Shown here piece by piece: positions 51,848-59,844 of a stretch of DNA of 64,000 bases. The position numbers and the translations under genes were made by a program. The stretch spans positions 997,001-1,061,000 of the forward strand of contig CANMJH010000002.1 in the NCBI GenBank assembly GCA_947498125.1. The letters run 5' to 3'. The stretch is from an uncultured Nioella sp. GTDB lineage: Bacteria; Pseudomonadota; Alphaproteobacteria; Rhodobacterales; Rhodobacteraceae. The notes under the pieces were generated by a model. It made no database searches, was not told where the DNA came from, and worked only from the letters and a program-made list of their open reading frames with translations. How positions within the stretch are numbered: position 1 is the stretch's first letter; the number at the start of each line of letters is the position of its first letter.

Positions 51848-52725
51848 ATGCACGGGCGGTCATGAAGTACGCGATTTTCCCAATTGCGTTTGCTTTGGCT
51901 GCACCTGCCTTGGCAGAACCCATGTGCGTTGGAGCCGGGGTATATATACCGGTTCCCGGAGCAACTGATGTCGAGCGAGGCAGTGCAGACGTGGCCTCAG
52001 CCAGATTTGCGGGCCTATGGCAGGAAGGGCGTATTAACGGGGTTGTCTATAGGGTTTATGCCAACAGGATAGGTGTGGTCGCCGATGATCTGATAAGCCC
52101 CACGTGGCGCATCGAGGTTTTTTGCGACACAATCAACGGCGAATGTCGTCAAGTTGTCACTGGCGATCCTTCTGAGGCGGCCAGCCTTGTAGCCGATGGA
52201 TTGGCTCTTTGCATGACAGGCGCTCCTCTTGAGGCGTCTGATTTCATGCCAGAAGTTGCGCCGGAGCCATTAGGTCCAATATCTGCTGATACCGGGGGCG
52301 AGCCCTCAATTTCATCTGAACCCGCAGCTCCGGTTGAGCCCTCTGTTCTGACTGATCCAGCAGGTCCGCCTGAGCCTGCTGTTCTGGTCGAGCCGCCCGT
52401 TCCGGTTGAGCCTCCTGCTCCAGCCGAGCCCTCGGAACCACCTCAGCCCTTGGCTCCAGTTGAACAAGAGACTGATGAAACCGAGCCACCGACCATTACC
52501 TCGGAAATCCCAAGTTGTGACACACCACTTCCATCTGATGAGAACGAGCAGGTTCGCGAAGCGCAAACAATTTTGTTTCAGATTGGCGTAGATCCCGGCC
52601 CAATCGACGGGCTGATCGGTCCTCTTACCATTGCGGCGTTGGTTGAAAGCCTTGGGCAAGGCGCTGCTGGTCTTACCCCGCTTGCAGCGCTTTCCGCCTT
52701 GCGGGAAGCGCATTGTCCGGGGTGA
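51844..52725 (+). CDS. Secreted protein with Pro/Glu-rich repeats and C-terminal peptidoglycan-binding-like domain
   Basis: A 293-residue protein whose start overlaps the upstream gene (ATGA). An N-terminal signal segment (YAIFPIAFALAAPALA, cleavage near ALA-EP) is followed by a domain of about 110 residues of unknown type. Then come about 75 residues of imperfect Pro-Glu-Pro-Ala/Val repeats. The C-terminus has a PG_binding_1-like motif: EAQTILFQIGVDPGPIDGLIGPLTIAAL. The extended middle may span the periplasm or cell wall. It is the last gene of the polymer operon, so it may anchor the export apparatus or polymer to peptidoglycan. Confidence 0.75.
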   Translation: MNARAVMKYAIFPIAFALAAPALAEPMCVGAGVYIPVPGATDVERGSADVASARFAGLWQEGRINGVVYRVYANRIGVVADDLISPTWRIEVFCDTINGECRQVVTGDPSEAASLVADGLALCMTGAPLEASDFMPEVAPEPLGPISADTGGEPSISSEPAAPVEPSVLTDPAGPPEPAVLVEPPVPVEPPAPAEPSEPPQPLAPVEQETDETEPPTITSEIPSCDTPLPSDENEQVREAQTILFQIGVDPGPIDGLIGPLTIAALVESLGQGAAGLTPLAALSALREAHCPG

Positions 52726-52806
52726 TTGGAGCTACGCAAGAACCGGGTCTATTGAGCGCAAGGAAGGTGCCATTCGGCAGATTGATGTTCGAAAGCCGCT
52801 GCCCGG

Positions 52807-53211
52807 TTAACCAATTTCTTCTTCGGAAAACACTTCAATTGCTGCATTCAGGGCGTTGATCGCTGCCGGCAGGCCGCCGTAAAGGGCCATCTGCCATATG
52901 ACTTCAGCAATTTCGTGTTGTGTCAGCCCGACCTTTCTCCCACCCGCAATATTGATTTTCAACTGCGGACGGGTTTGACCGCCTTGCGCCGTGAGGGCTG
53001 CAATCGTCGCCAGGTATCTGTCGCGAATGGGTAGGCCGGGGCGGGCATATTGCTGTCCGTAGGCAAAATTCACGATGCTTTCTGCGATACCCGGAACCAG
53101 ATGGCCGTAACGCTCTTCCAGCGTGGCCTCTATTCCGGGATTGAGGGATTCGGCCAATTCACGGCCGATGTCGGTGGCGGTTTGATTGGCGTTTGTTTCG
53201 GTCTTTGTCAC
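52807..53211 (-). CDS. Carboxymuconolactone decarboxylase family protein
   Basis: A 134-residue CMD-family (AhpD-like) protein. The core NFAYGQQYARPGLPIRDRYLATIAALTAQGG and the following HEIAEVIWQMALYGGLPAAINAL resemble gamma-carboxymuconolactone decarboxylases; the CxxC found in AhpD is absent, so a peroxidase role is unlikely. The reaction is unknown. It overlaps the upstream SDR gene by 4 bases and belongs to the same unit, which is divergent from a LysR regulator. Confidence 0.85.
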   Translation of the reverse strand: MTKTETNANQTATDIGRELAESLNPGIEATLEERYGHLVPGIAESIVNFAYGQQYARPGLPIRDRYLATIAALTAQGGQTRPQLKINIAGGRKVGLTQHEIAEVIWQMALYGGLPAAINALNAAIEVFSEEEIG

Positions 53212-53969
53212 AGTCTTGGCCCCCCAATAGTAAATCCGCCATCAACGGTAATTTCCTGCCCTGTAACGAAGGCTGAATCGTCGGACAGCAGCCACGCGAC
53301 TGTGCCAGATACATCATCGGGCGCGCCGTTGCGCCGAAGCGGCGTGTGTGCCTGAAGTCTCGCCGAAATCTCTGGGTCGAGCACATCGTCTGCCATTGGT
53401 GTCAGGATGATGCCTGGATTGATTGCATTGACCCGTACGCCGCGTGGCCCTTGTTCCACAGCCCAATTGCGCATCATTGCTAGAAGCGCGCCTTTGGTCG
53501 CGGCATAGGCCCCTGCACCCGGCATTACGGCGTTTGCCGTCCATGATGCATTGATCAAAACGGCCCCTTTGCTCAAGTAAGTAAGGCTGTGTTTCACCAT
53601 CAGGAACGTCCCGAGCAGATTGGTCGAGACCAATGGCTCAAAATCTTCTTTGCTGGTGTCAGAAAGCGGTTTGAAGTCACCCAAAGCGCCGGCATTTGCA
53701 AATACCGCATCTATTGGGCCGAACTCTTTCACGACGTTTTCTATGGCCTCAATAACGGCTGCTTCGTCGCTGATGTCACATCCAATAGCCTGCGCTGTGC
53801 CGCCCAAAGTTGTAATCTCGGTGCTTACATTTTGGAGCGGGCCAAGACGCCGACCTAGTAAAGCAACTTTCGCACCTTCTTGGGCCAGGCGCAGCGCTGC
53901 GGCACGGCCCATACCCGTTCCCGCGCCGGTGATTAACACGACTTTGTTCTCAAACCTTGTCGTTTGCAT
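53208..53969 (-). CDS. SDR-family oxidoreductase
   Basis: A classical 253-residue short-chain dehydrogenase: coenzyme loop TGAGTGMGRA, NAG motif (FANAGALGD), catalytic Ser plus YAATK, and PGIILTPM near the C-terminus. It probably oxidises or reduces a small alcohol or ketone with NAD(P). A longer frame begins at 54002, but the ATG at 53969 has GGAGAACGAG upstream. It is the first gene of a unit with the CMD-family gene and lies divergent from the LysR gene. Confidence 0.88.
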   Translation of the reverse strand: MQTTRFENKVVLITGAGTGMGRAAALRLAQEGAKVALLGRRLGPLQNVSTEITTLGGTAQAIGCDISDEAAVIEAIENVVKEFGPIDAVFANAGALGDFKPLSDTSKEDFEPLVSTNLLGTFLMVKHSLTYLSKGAVLINASWTANAVMPGAGAYAATKGALLAMMRNWAVEQGPRGVRVNAINPGIILTPMADDVLDPEISARLQAHTPLRRNGAPDDVSGTVAWLLSDDSAFVTGQEITVDGGFTIGGPRL

Positions 53970-54016
53970 CTCGTTCTCCAGCTGTGCATTACGTTCGCTC
54001 AAGTGGTAATTGGAAA

Positions 54017-54034
54017 CGATTTCAGTGATAATCG
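54017..54034. promoter_or_regulatory. Inverted repeat in the divergent SDR / LysR promoter region
   Basis: A CGATT-N8-AATCG repeat lies between the divergent genes, in the 102-bp space where a LysR regulator normally binds. It is a possible operator, but it does not match the T-N11-A spacing strictly. Confidence 0.35.
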
Positions 54035-54071
54035 CGATAATTCTTTGTTGATACTCAAGTCAGGCTGTTGA

Positions 54072-54959
54072 ATGGATCTATTTCGTGCGATGCGGACATT
54101 CGTTACCACGGTTCAAGCCGGGTCGATGAATGCGGCGGCCCAGCAACTGGGAATTTCACCGGCTTTAGTTGGCCAACATGTGGCGGCGTTGGAAAATCGC
54201 CTTGGCACTCGGCTGCTGAACAGAACCACACGTCGCCAAAGTCTCACTGGGTTTGGAGAAAGTTATTTTGAGCAGTGCCAGGATATCCTTCATCGCGTAG
54301 CTTTATCAGACGATGATGCGGATGCGCAGCAGGCAACGCCGCGTGGACGATTAAGAATAACGGCGCCTTCAAGTTTTGGAGCAGAAGTGTTGATGCCTGC
54401 GCTGTCAACTTATCGCGCAATCGCGCCAGACGTTGTGCTTGAGGTCACGCTGTCAGATCGCAATGTCGATCTCGTCGAAGAAGGGGTGGATATCGCATTT
54501 CGGATTGGCACATTGACGGATAGCAGTGTAATCGCGCGCCAACTGGCCCCCTATAAGATGATGATTTGCGCCGCGCCATCCTATCTGGACCGGGCAGGGC
54601 GGCCTTCTCACCCGACAGATTTGGAAGGGCATGAGGCAATTGGATTCACACCAGCGGTTCAATCTGCGTGGCGCTTGACGAAAGGTGACGAGACCGTTGA
54701 GGTTCGCCCGTCCAGCAATATTACAGTGAATAGCGGGCAAGCTGTTCGCATGGCGGCATGTGCAGGATTGGGTGTAATTCTGCAGCCATCGATATTGGTC
54801 GCAGCCGATGTGCGCAATCAATCACTCGAACAGGTTCTTCCCGAATGGAGGCTTCCTGAACGCCCAATGTCGCTGCTCTACTACCGCGACCGGCACATGA
54901 CACCCAGGTTGCGCAGCTTCGTTTTATTTGCGGTTACCGCGTTTGGCGCGGCGCTATGA
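54072..54959 (+). CDS. LysR-type transcriptional regulator
   Basis: A 295-residue LysR regulator. The N-terminal HTH begins MDLFRAMRTFVTTVQAGSMNAAAQQLGIS, and the effector domain (about 90-290) includes GRLRITAPSSFGAEVLMPAL and DVDIAFRIG-like segments. The effector is unknown. Divergent placement 102 bp from the SDR-CMD genes indicates it controls that unit, and usually itself. It ends 97 bp before the surface-polysaccharide genes on the other strand. Confidence 0.92.
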   Translation: MDLFRAMRTFVTTVQAGSMNAAAQQLGISPALVGQHVAALENRLGTRLLNRTTRRQSLTGFGESYFEQCQDILHRVALSDDDADAQQATPRGRLRITAPSSFGAEVLMPALSTYRAIAPDVVLEVTLSDRNVDLVEEGVDIAFRIGTLTDSSVIARQLAPYKMMICAAPSYLDRAGRPSHPTDLEGHEAIGFTPAVQSAWRLTKGDETVEVRPSSNITVNSGQAVRMAACAGLGVILQPSILVAADVRNQSLEQVLPEWRLPERPMSLLYYRDRHMTPRLRSFVLFAVTAFGAAL

Positions 54960-55056
54960 CGAAAGAAATTCGGCTCTTAGGCCCATGCAATCTTTTCGAA
55001 CATCTTGCCCAAAAAATCCGACATTCGGCATCCCCAGATTGAGGAGGGTTTCCCCC

Positions 55057-55803
55057 TCAACCTAGTTTTTTGCGAAACGCTTCATATTCTGCAGGTACGC
55101 CGGAGAAAATGACCTGATCTGCGGAAATGAGATCAAATCGGATATCCGCGCCATCCGCAATCAAGTGATTGTACAAAGGCGCGATATATAGTTCGCCTGC
55201 CTGGTGTTCATCCTCCAGCAACTCTTTTTCATAAGCAGCGAAAAATGTAGCAACGGACCCGAACGAATAAAGCCCTGTTGAGCACAGATCAGAGATGCGT
55301 AGTTTTTCAGTCGTGCGCACAACTTTTCCTGGATTTTGGGGGTCACTCTCGACAAATGACCAGCCATCTCCAGCGCCTTGGAAAACTTCCAAACAACCTT
55401 CACTTTGCAAATAGGCCGGGCCAAATTGAAAGTCTGGACGGATTGTATCAATGTTGAAAACCGTCAGCGGCTGATCTGGTTGAATACCAGCTTGTTTCAA
55501 TCCGAGGGCAACAGTTTCAGCCTGTCCGCGGGTTTCGATATCCAACACCGCAAATTTAGCATTTTTGATACCGAGCGCTTCGACACTTTCGCGCACAAAT
55601 GCATCAGTGCCTTCAACATCGCGGTAAATAAACAGAAACTGCGCACTGTCGAAAACGCTTTCAAAGCTACCAACGGAGTGGTCGAACAAACTCATCCCAC
55701 CAGCCTGAAGCATGTATTTTGGGCGGTCGTAACCTGCTTCACGAAAACGGCGGCTCAAGCCAGCCATAGGAATAACAATTAGCAATGTTTCAGCCCTTTC
55801 CAC
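55057..55803 (-). CDS. Sugar nucleotidyltransferase-like protein (polysaccharide biosynthesis)
   Basis: A 248-residue NTP-transferase-type protein. It shows IPMAGLSRRFREAGYDRPKYMLQAGG, the GxxxRx(n)PKxx nucleotide-binding signature, and later FNIDTIRPDF in place of the metal-binding acidic motif. It probably activates a small molecule or sugar phosphate as the NDP or CDP derivative. It overlaps by 25 bp the end of the large fusion gene upstream and closes the operon. Base composition is more AT-rich than the housekeeping parts of the window. Confidence 0.82.
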   Translation of the reverse strand: MERAETLLIVIPMAGLSRRFREAGYDRPKYMLQAGGMSLFDHSVGSFESVFDSAQFLFIYRDVEGTDAFVRESVEALGIKNAKFAVLDIETRGQAETVALGLKQAGIQPDQPLTVFNIDTIRPDFQFGPAYLQSEGCLEVFQGAGDGWSFVESDPQNPGKVVRTTEKLRISDLCSTGLYSFGSVATFFAAYEKELLEDEHQAGELYIAPLYNHLIADGADIRFDLISADQVIFSGVPAEYEAFRKKLG

Positions 55804-57386
55804 AAAACATATAGTCTCAACGCATTGGCTAGAAGCGCCATTTGTCGGTCTCGATTTTCGTAATGCAATGGCAACATGGATAGAAAAAGCGAAATCGTCA
55901 TTGGTAGAACCCAGTCGCGTCGTTCGTAGCTTCCAAAGCTCCGTTCTAGCACAGCAGCCTCGATAAGCCTTTGCTGCTCTGACGCTGGAACGCTGAGGTC
56001 AAACTGATGTCTGCCGTCCCATTTTAGCGTGTAGCGACCTGCTATGATGCTGTCATAGCGCCCGATGATTGAGTGATACATCTTGGCGATATCATAACGG
56101 CAGTCGCCGAAAGCCGTGTGATTACCGTCGAAATCCCGCCCCCGTGGATCAACCACTTTAATTTGCTGGGATCGGAAATCGTAAAAGACATTAGAAAAGC
56201 AGAAGTCACCATGCCAAATTCCGATATCTTCCTCGGTGGCATCAGGGACCGCCTGCGCGACTTCTTCGGCAATGACATCGAGAGATGGCAACGCGCGACC
56301 GCAAAGCTCTAGCGGTACCGTACGATCCATACCAATTTCATCACAGAACTGGTTCAGTCGTTTATGTAGCTTTTCAGAATATTTCGCCTGCGAGAAAACC
56401 TCTTGCAAGGGTGCTGGGTCAGCCGGCTTGATGGACTGGGCCGTTTGCAAAAAGGCGTCACAACAGGAAATGATGCCTTTCCAGATGTCTGTCGGTAGTT
56501 CGCCAAACGTATAGATATCAGACAAGGTGGACAGATAGAGATATTCAAGATCGTACGTGACTGCCCCATCTTCTGCGGTGCTTTGGCCCAAATACTTGGG
56601 CGTATAGGAATGTAGCGCGTTGGGCATAGCTTCAAACCAACCAGCTTCGGCACTGATCTTGGAATGATCTACAGATGTTTTGGACAGCGTCGTGCGACTG
56701 GTCCTTAGGGTGTTGAACGCCCGCTCCGTTGTGTGAAGCGCTTTTGACTTATAGTAGGCGGTCAAATGGCCGAAATCGAGCCAGCCTTTGCTAGGATGAG
56801 ATGTCACGGGGTGGTGGCGAGCATAGTCTTCAATGCCGCGTACAAAGTTGAATTCTGATCTGGAAATCGCTGCAACAAGCGACCGAGGCCTGGAAAAGTT
56901 GAAATACCCGGCCATTACGGCCTGCGCATCTGTTCTGGTCAGCCCGTCATCTGCTGCCAAAACATAGCCGTCAGCATTGAGCTTTACGCGCCCCCATTTA
57001 TAGAAATCCACGGCCTCTCCGACGGATACGCAGTCAAGAGATGTTGGTAGCGGGCCATCAAACAACGTATCACCATGCAGAATTTGCAAAGGTGTGTCAG
57101 GAACCATGGAGACGTTTAGACAATAAACAATCGACGCCCCAAGCGACAAACCATCGGGCACCTCGACAATCCGGGCCCCCAATTCATTAAGCCTTGCCCG
57201 ATCAATGTCGGGCAACTGATAGCTGGCTGGTAGAGATAGAACGATATCGTCAGATACCTGTTTGGCCATGGCAATCTGGAACTCGTAAATCCGCTTATTG
57301 GCCAATGGCAGTAAGGCAGGTGGAATGGATCCAAACTGTGCAGTAAACTCAGGCGATATATAGCCCGCTGATGTAATTAAGAACAT
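55779..57386 (-). CDS. Fusion of a nucleotidyltransferase-like domain and an aminoglycoside-phosphotransferase-like kinase
   Basis: A 535-residue two-domain protein. Residues 1-240 resemble nucleotidyltransferases (IPPALLPLANKRIYEFQI, QILHGDTLFDG). Residues about 290-535 form an APH/choline-kinase-like domain with the catalytic loop HGDFCFSN (His392 onwards) and a DPRG metal motif (Asp413). Together these suggest phosphorylation and activation of a small molecule or sugar in one chain. Similar fusions occur in capsule clusters near HAD phosphatases. It overlaps HAD by 10 bp and the next NTP transferase by 25 bp. Confidence 0.8.
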   Translation of the reverse strand: MFLITSAGYISPEFTAQFGSIPPALLPLANKRIYEFQIAMAKQVSDDIVLSLPASYQLPDIDRARLNELGARIVEVPDGLSLGASIVYCLNVSMVPDTPLQILHGDTLFDGPLPTSLDCVSVGEAVDFYKWGRVKLNADGYVLAADDGLTRTDAQAVMAGYFNFSRPRSLVAAISRSEFNFVRGIEDYARHHPVTSHPSKGWLDFGHLTAYYKSKALHTTERAFNTLRTSRTTLSKTSVDHSKISAEAGWFEAMPNALHSYTPKYLGQSTAEDGAVTYDLEYLYLSTLSDIYTFGELPTDIWKGIISCCDAFLQTAQSIKPADPAPLQEVFSQAKYSEKLHKRLNQFCDEIGMDRTVPLELCGRALPSLDVIAEEVAQAVPDATEEDIGIWHGDFCFSNVFYDFRSQQIKVVDPRGRDFDGNHTAFGDCRYDIAKMYHSIIGRYDSIIAGRYTLKWDGRHQFDLSVPASEQQRLIEAAVLERSFGSYERRDWVLPMTISLFLSMLPLHYENRDRQMALLANALRLYVLWKGLKHC

Positions 57387-57778
57387 GAATGACTTTCTTG
57401 CGTGCGGTTCTTAGAGGCGGCCAGTAAGGCGCGAATTTCATCATACCCCATTGCATGAAATTCATCGGGGCGGATTGCTTTGTCATCGACATAGAATCCA
57501 TCATGACCACACCATGGCTTACCAATGTGAATTTCATCATAAGGTATATCGTGGCGGTTCAACCAATCGACCAATATTGGCAATGTGACTGCTGCAATAC
57601 GTCCAACGTTACTCTCAAAGCTGCGCATATTACGCGCTGTGAATAGGACAATTTCAAAGCCCATGGCTTTGTATTCCAACATTTTTTCACGTGTGGCAGC
57701 AATAACTTTTGCATCCGCGTAGCGCCCATTCTCGGTGCTGCTGATCGTGTCATCGATGTCCATTACGAGGCGTTTCAT
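57377..57778 (-). CDS. HAD-family phosphatase of capsule type
   Basis: A 133-residue small HAD protein with motif I DIDDT (Asp7 nucleophile, in MKRLVMDIDDT), motif II in LFTARN, and the late GFYVDDKAIRPDEF. Proteins of this size and sequence are common in capsule loci and dephosphorylate sugar or glycerol phosphates, probably an intermediate for the nucleotidyltransferases downstream. It overlaps the fusion gene by 10 bp. A GT61 gene ends 28 bp upstream of its start. Confidence 0.85.
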   Translation of the reverse strand: MKRLVMDIDDTISSTENGRYADAKVIAATREKMLEYKAMGFEIVLFTARNMRSFESNVGRIAAVTLPILVDWLNRHDIPYDEIHIGKPWCGHDGFYVDDKAIRPDEFHAMGYDEIRALLAASKNRTQESHSCS

Positions 57779-57806
57779 GGCGTATTACTCCTGAGGCCCA
57801 GTCGCG

Positions 57807-59015
57807 TTAGATATTGCTTGGAGGAGCAATTCCTATCTGTGCGGCGAGCGTGGCGCGGAAAAGATTTGGGTCGATAAAAAAGTTACTGTTGTTGGTCTCG
57901 CCCTGAAGGGCCGGAACAGCGGGCCCGACCAAACTGGCAACTTCCAAGCCTAATATATTGCGAGTCCGATCGAGCAGATCACGCTCAAACATTTCTGACA
58001 TTAAACATAAGATGCGCGTGCCGGGTCGAGCGAGGAAATGCGTCTGCAATCCGCCGCCATACTCTCCTAAGATATGCTCGCAGTCCCGAAATAACGTGGC
58101 TTTTTCGGAAAAGCTCATCTTCTCGACTAAAACCTGTTCAAAACCGAACTCAGTTTCAGCGATGCTCCAAAGAGTGTCTTGGTTGATCAATCGTCGGATA
58201 CTTCCCCGACTTCCGTTGCGGCTAATAATAATACGGCGCCCTGCGGCACGTTCAGTCGCTTCCCATGGCGTGTCATCAGATCTGATGGACATCAGAAATT
58301 TCATTGCCTCGGGGGCAACCCATGCGTTGTTCACTCCTGCTCCACGCAATGTATAGAGCCGCTCGAAGCGATTTGGGCGCGTCATGTCAGTGAGCAACAC
58401 ATCCTCTGGCCGAACGCCATAGCTGTGCAAAATATCGTGGGCCCAACCTGCTAGGTCACTACGAACCGCCAGTTTTAATTCTGGCACTTTGCTCTTTAGC
58501 CTGTGATAGGCGAAAAGCATGGAAACCACATCATAAATGAAATGGCTATAGGCGCGATCACGTGGCGAATACCCTAAAAAAACAGGCCCATCATGAACGA
58601 CTTCGGTTTGGTTGGAATCTGAAACTTTAATGTGGGCGGGGGGATCGAAATCCACTCCACCAAAGACCCCAGACAGATGCTTTAGACGCTCCATATTTCC
58701 ATAAAAGACGTCGTCCTCATTAAAGACATGCCCGATCAAGGCCTCTTTTTTCTGAGGTGACAAAATGAAACCAGCTGGCGTCAATACAACATCACGGGCA
58801 GCTAGCAAATCCAGTATACCCATTGCGCGCCTCGGGAGGTTTTCACGCTCACCGTCTAAGTGTTTTCGATCAATCTTGATTGTTTCCATGGCGCTAACGT
58901 TTCGAAAAACATAACGCAAACACCAGAAATCTTTATAATCATCGAGCAGGCTCAGCATGTCGGGATTTTTTACGGTCTTAACTTCCGACATATATTTCAA
59001 ACGAAATTCATTCAT
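57807..59015 (-). CDS. Family 61 (DUF563) glycosyltransferase
   Basis: A 402-residue GT61-type enzyme. The DUF563 core is clear from YSHFIYDVVSMLFAYHRL, the ISRNGSRGSIRRLINQDTLW strand and LGEYGGGLQTHFLARPGTRIL at the C-terminal end. There is no signal or membrane segment, so it is likely cytoplasmic. GT61 enzymes add xylose, N-acetylglucosamine or other sugars; the donor is unknown. It overlaps the unknown upstream gene by 4 bases (ATGA), and its stop lies 28 bp before the HAD start. Confidence 0.85.
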   Translation of the reverse strand: MNEFRLKYMSEVKTVKNPDMLSLLDDYKDFWCLRYVFRNVSAMETIKIDRKHLDGERENLPRRAMGILDLLAARDVVLTPAGFILSPQKKEALIGHVFNEDDVFYGNMERLKHLSGVFGGVDFDPPAHIKVSDSNQTEVVHDGPVFLGYSPRDRAYSHFIYDVVSMLFAYHRLKSKVPELKLAVRSDLAGWAHDILHSYGVRPEDVLLTDMTRPNRFERLYTLRGAGVNNAWVAPEAMKFLMSIRSDDTPWEATERAAGRRIIISRNGSRGSIRRLINQDTLWSIAETEFGFEQVLVEKMSFSEKATLFRDCEHILGEYGGGLQTHFLARPGTRILCLMSEMFERDLLDRTRNILGLEVASLVGPAVPALQGETNNSNFFIDPNLFRATLAAQIGIAPPSNI

Positions 59016-59587
59016 GGATCGAGCAAAGCCACTTGAACATAGAGGTCAGCAGCTACTTCATAAAGGGCGTTTGAAGACGATTCGAGCGGATCCGGCGTGG
59101 TCTGTAGCAAGCATAAAACGGTGTTTTCGCTAGGGGCCACTGAGGTTGCCAGGTCGCTTGTACTCGCAACCATGACGAAATCGTCTCGTCGATGCCTGAG
59201 TTGCGGTAAATTTATCGATTCAAAGCCAACTACTGTAAAATCTGTTGCGTGTGTATGTTGTAGCTTTTGCACTTCAAGTTGACGGTGCGCCAACCAAAAA
59301 TGCGGTGCATCACCCATTGCTTGTCTGAAATAAGCCGCAAGCACTAATTCAGGGCTTTGCGCCCAATCTTTAGGCGCCTCGCAATCGGAAAGTAAACTGG
59401 CGGCAAAAGCTGCGTCTGAAAAAACTAAATTCTTGCCTTTTCCACCACTAAAATGCCGTTCAACACCCTGAATAAACGGTTGTATATTATATCTTTTTTT
59501 TGCCACAGGGATATTTCCGCAAGTTATAGTCACTTCATAAGTAGGCTTAGCCAAAAGTATATGCAATAGACTTTTGCCTGCCCTCAC
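59012..59587 (-). CDS. Protein of unknown function in surface-polysaccharide operon, GTG start
   Basis: A 191-residue protein I do not recognise. It begins with a GTG at 59587; the first residues MRAGKSLLHILLAKPTYEVTITCGN are moderately hydrophobic and do not form a clean signal peptide. There is no clear motif. It overlaps the GT61 gene by 4 bases, which suggests a role with it. Its own start overlaps the end of an upstream ORF remnant. Composition is AT-rich relative to the core genes, as for the rest of this cluster. Confidence 0.6.
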   Translation of the reverse strand: MRAGKSLLHILLAKPTYEVTITCGNIPVAKKRYNIQPFIQGVERHFSGGKGKNLVFSDAAFAASLLSDCEAPKDWAQSPELVLAAYFRQAMGDAPHFWLAHRQLEVQKLQHTHATDFTVVGFESINLPQLRHRRDDFVMVASTSDLATSVAPSENTVLCLLQTTPDPLESSSNALYEVAADLYVQVALLDP

Positions 59588-59781
59588 TGGGCCGTCCGGT
59601 TGGGGTTATGTTGCAGTGTTAGTATGTGGGCATTAGTGGGATGCTTGAGGGCGTCGGGGCGATGGGCGTGCGCGCCGTAGAGCCTTTCGGTATAGTGGTT
59701 GACGCGCGATTGCTCGACCGGGCCCTTATTCCTACTTTGCTGCCGAGTGTGGGTTTCTAACCACTTAGTCCGCAGATGATG
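59584..59781 (-). pseudogene. ORF remnant upstream of the polysaccharide operon
   Basis: A 65-codon open stretch that ends TGA at 59584-59586, overlapping the next gene's GTG start as GTGA, the usual mark of operon coupling. It has no ATG, GTG or TTG in its first 40 codons and an in-frame stop just upstream, so it is probably the 3' end of a lost gene. The peptide (KWLETHTRQQ..., TERLYGAHAHRP) matches no family I recognise. The remainder of the 257-bp gap to the LacI gene holds nothing else clear. Confidence 0.4.
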
Positions 59782-59844
59782 TCATGATATCTTCCGCTGT
59801 GGTGCTTGGTTCTTTGTTAGCACTTACTTGGCATAGGCTGGCGA

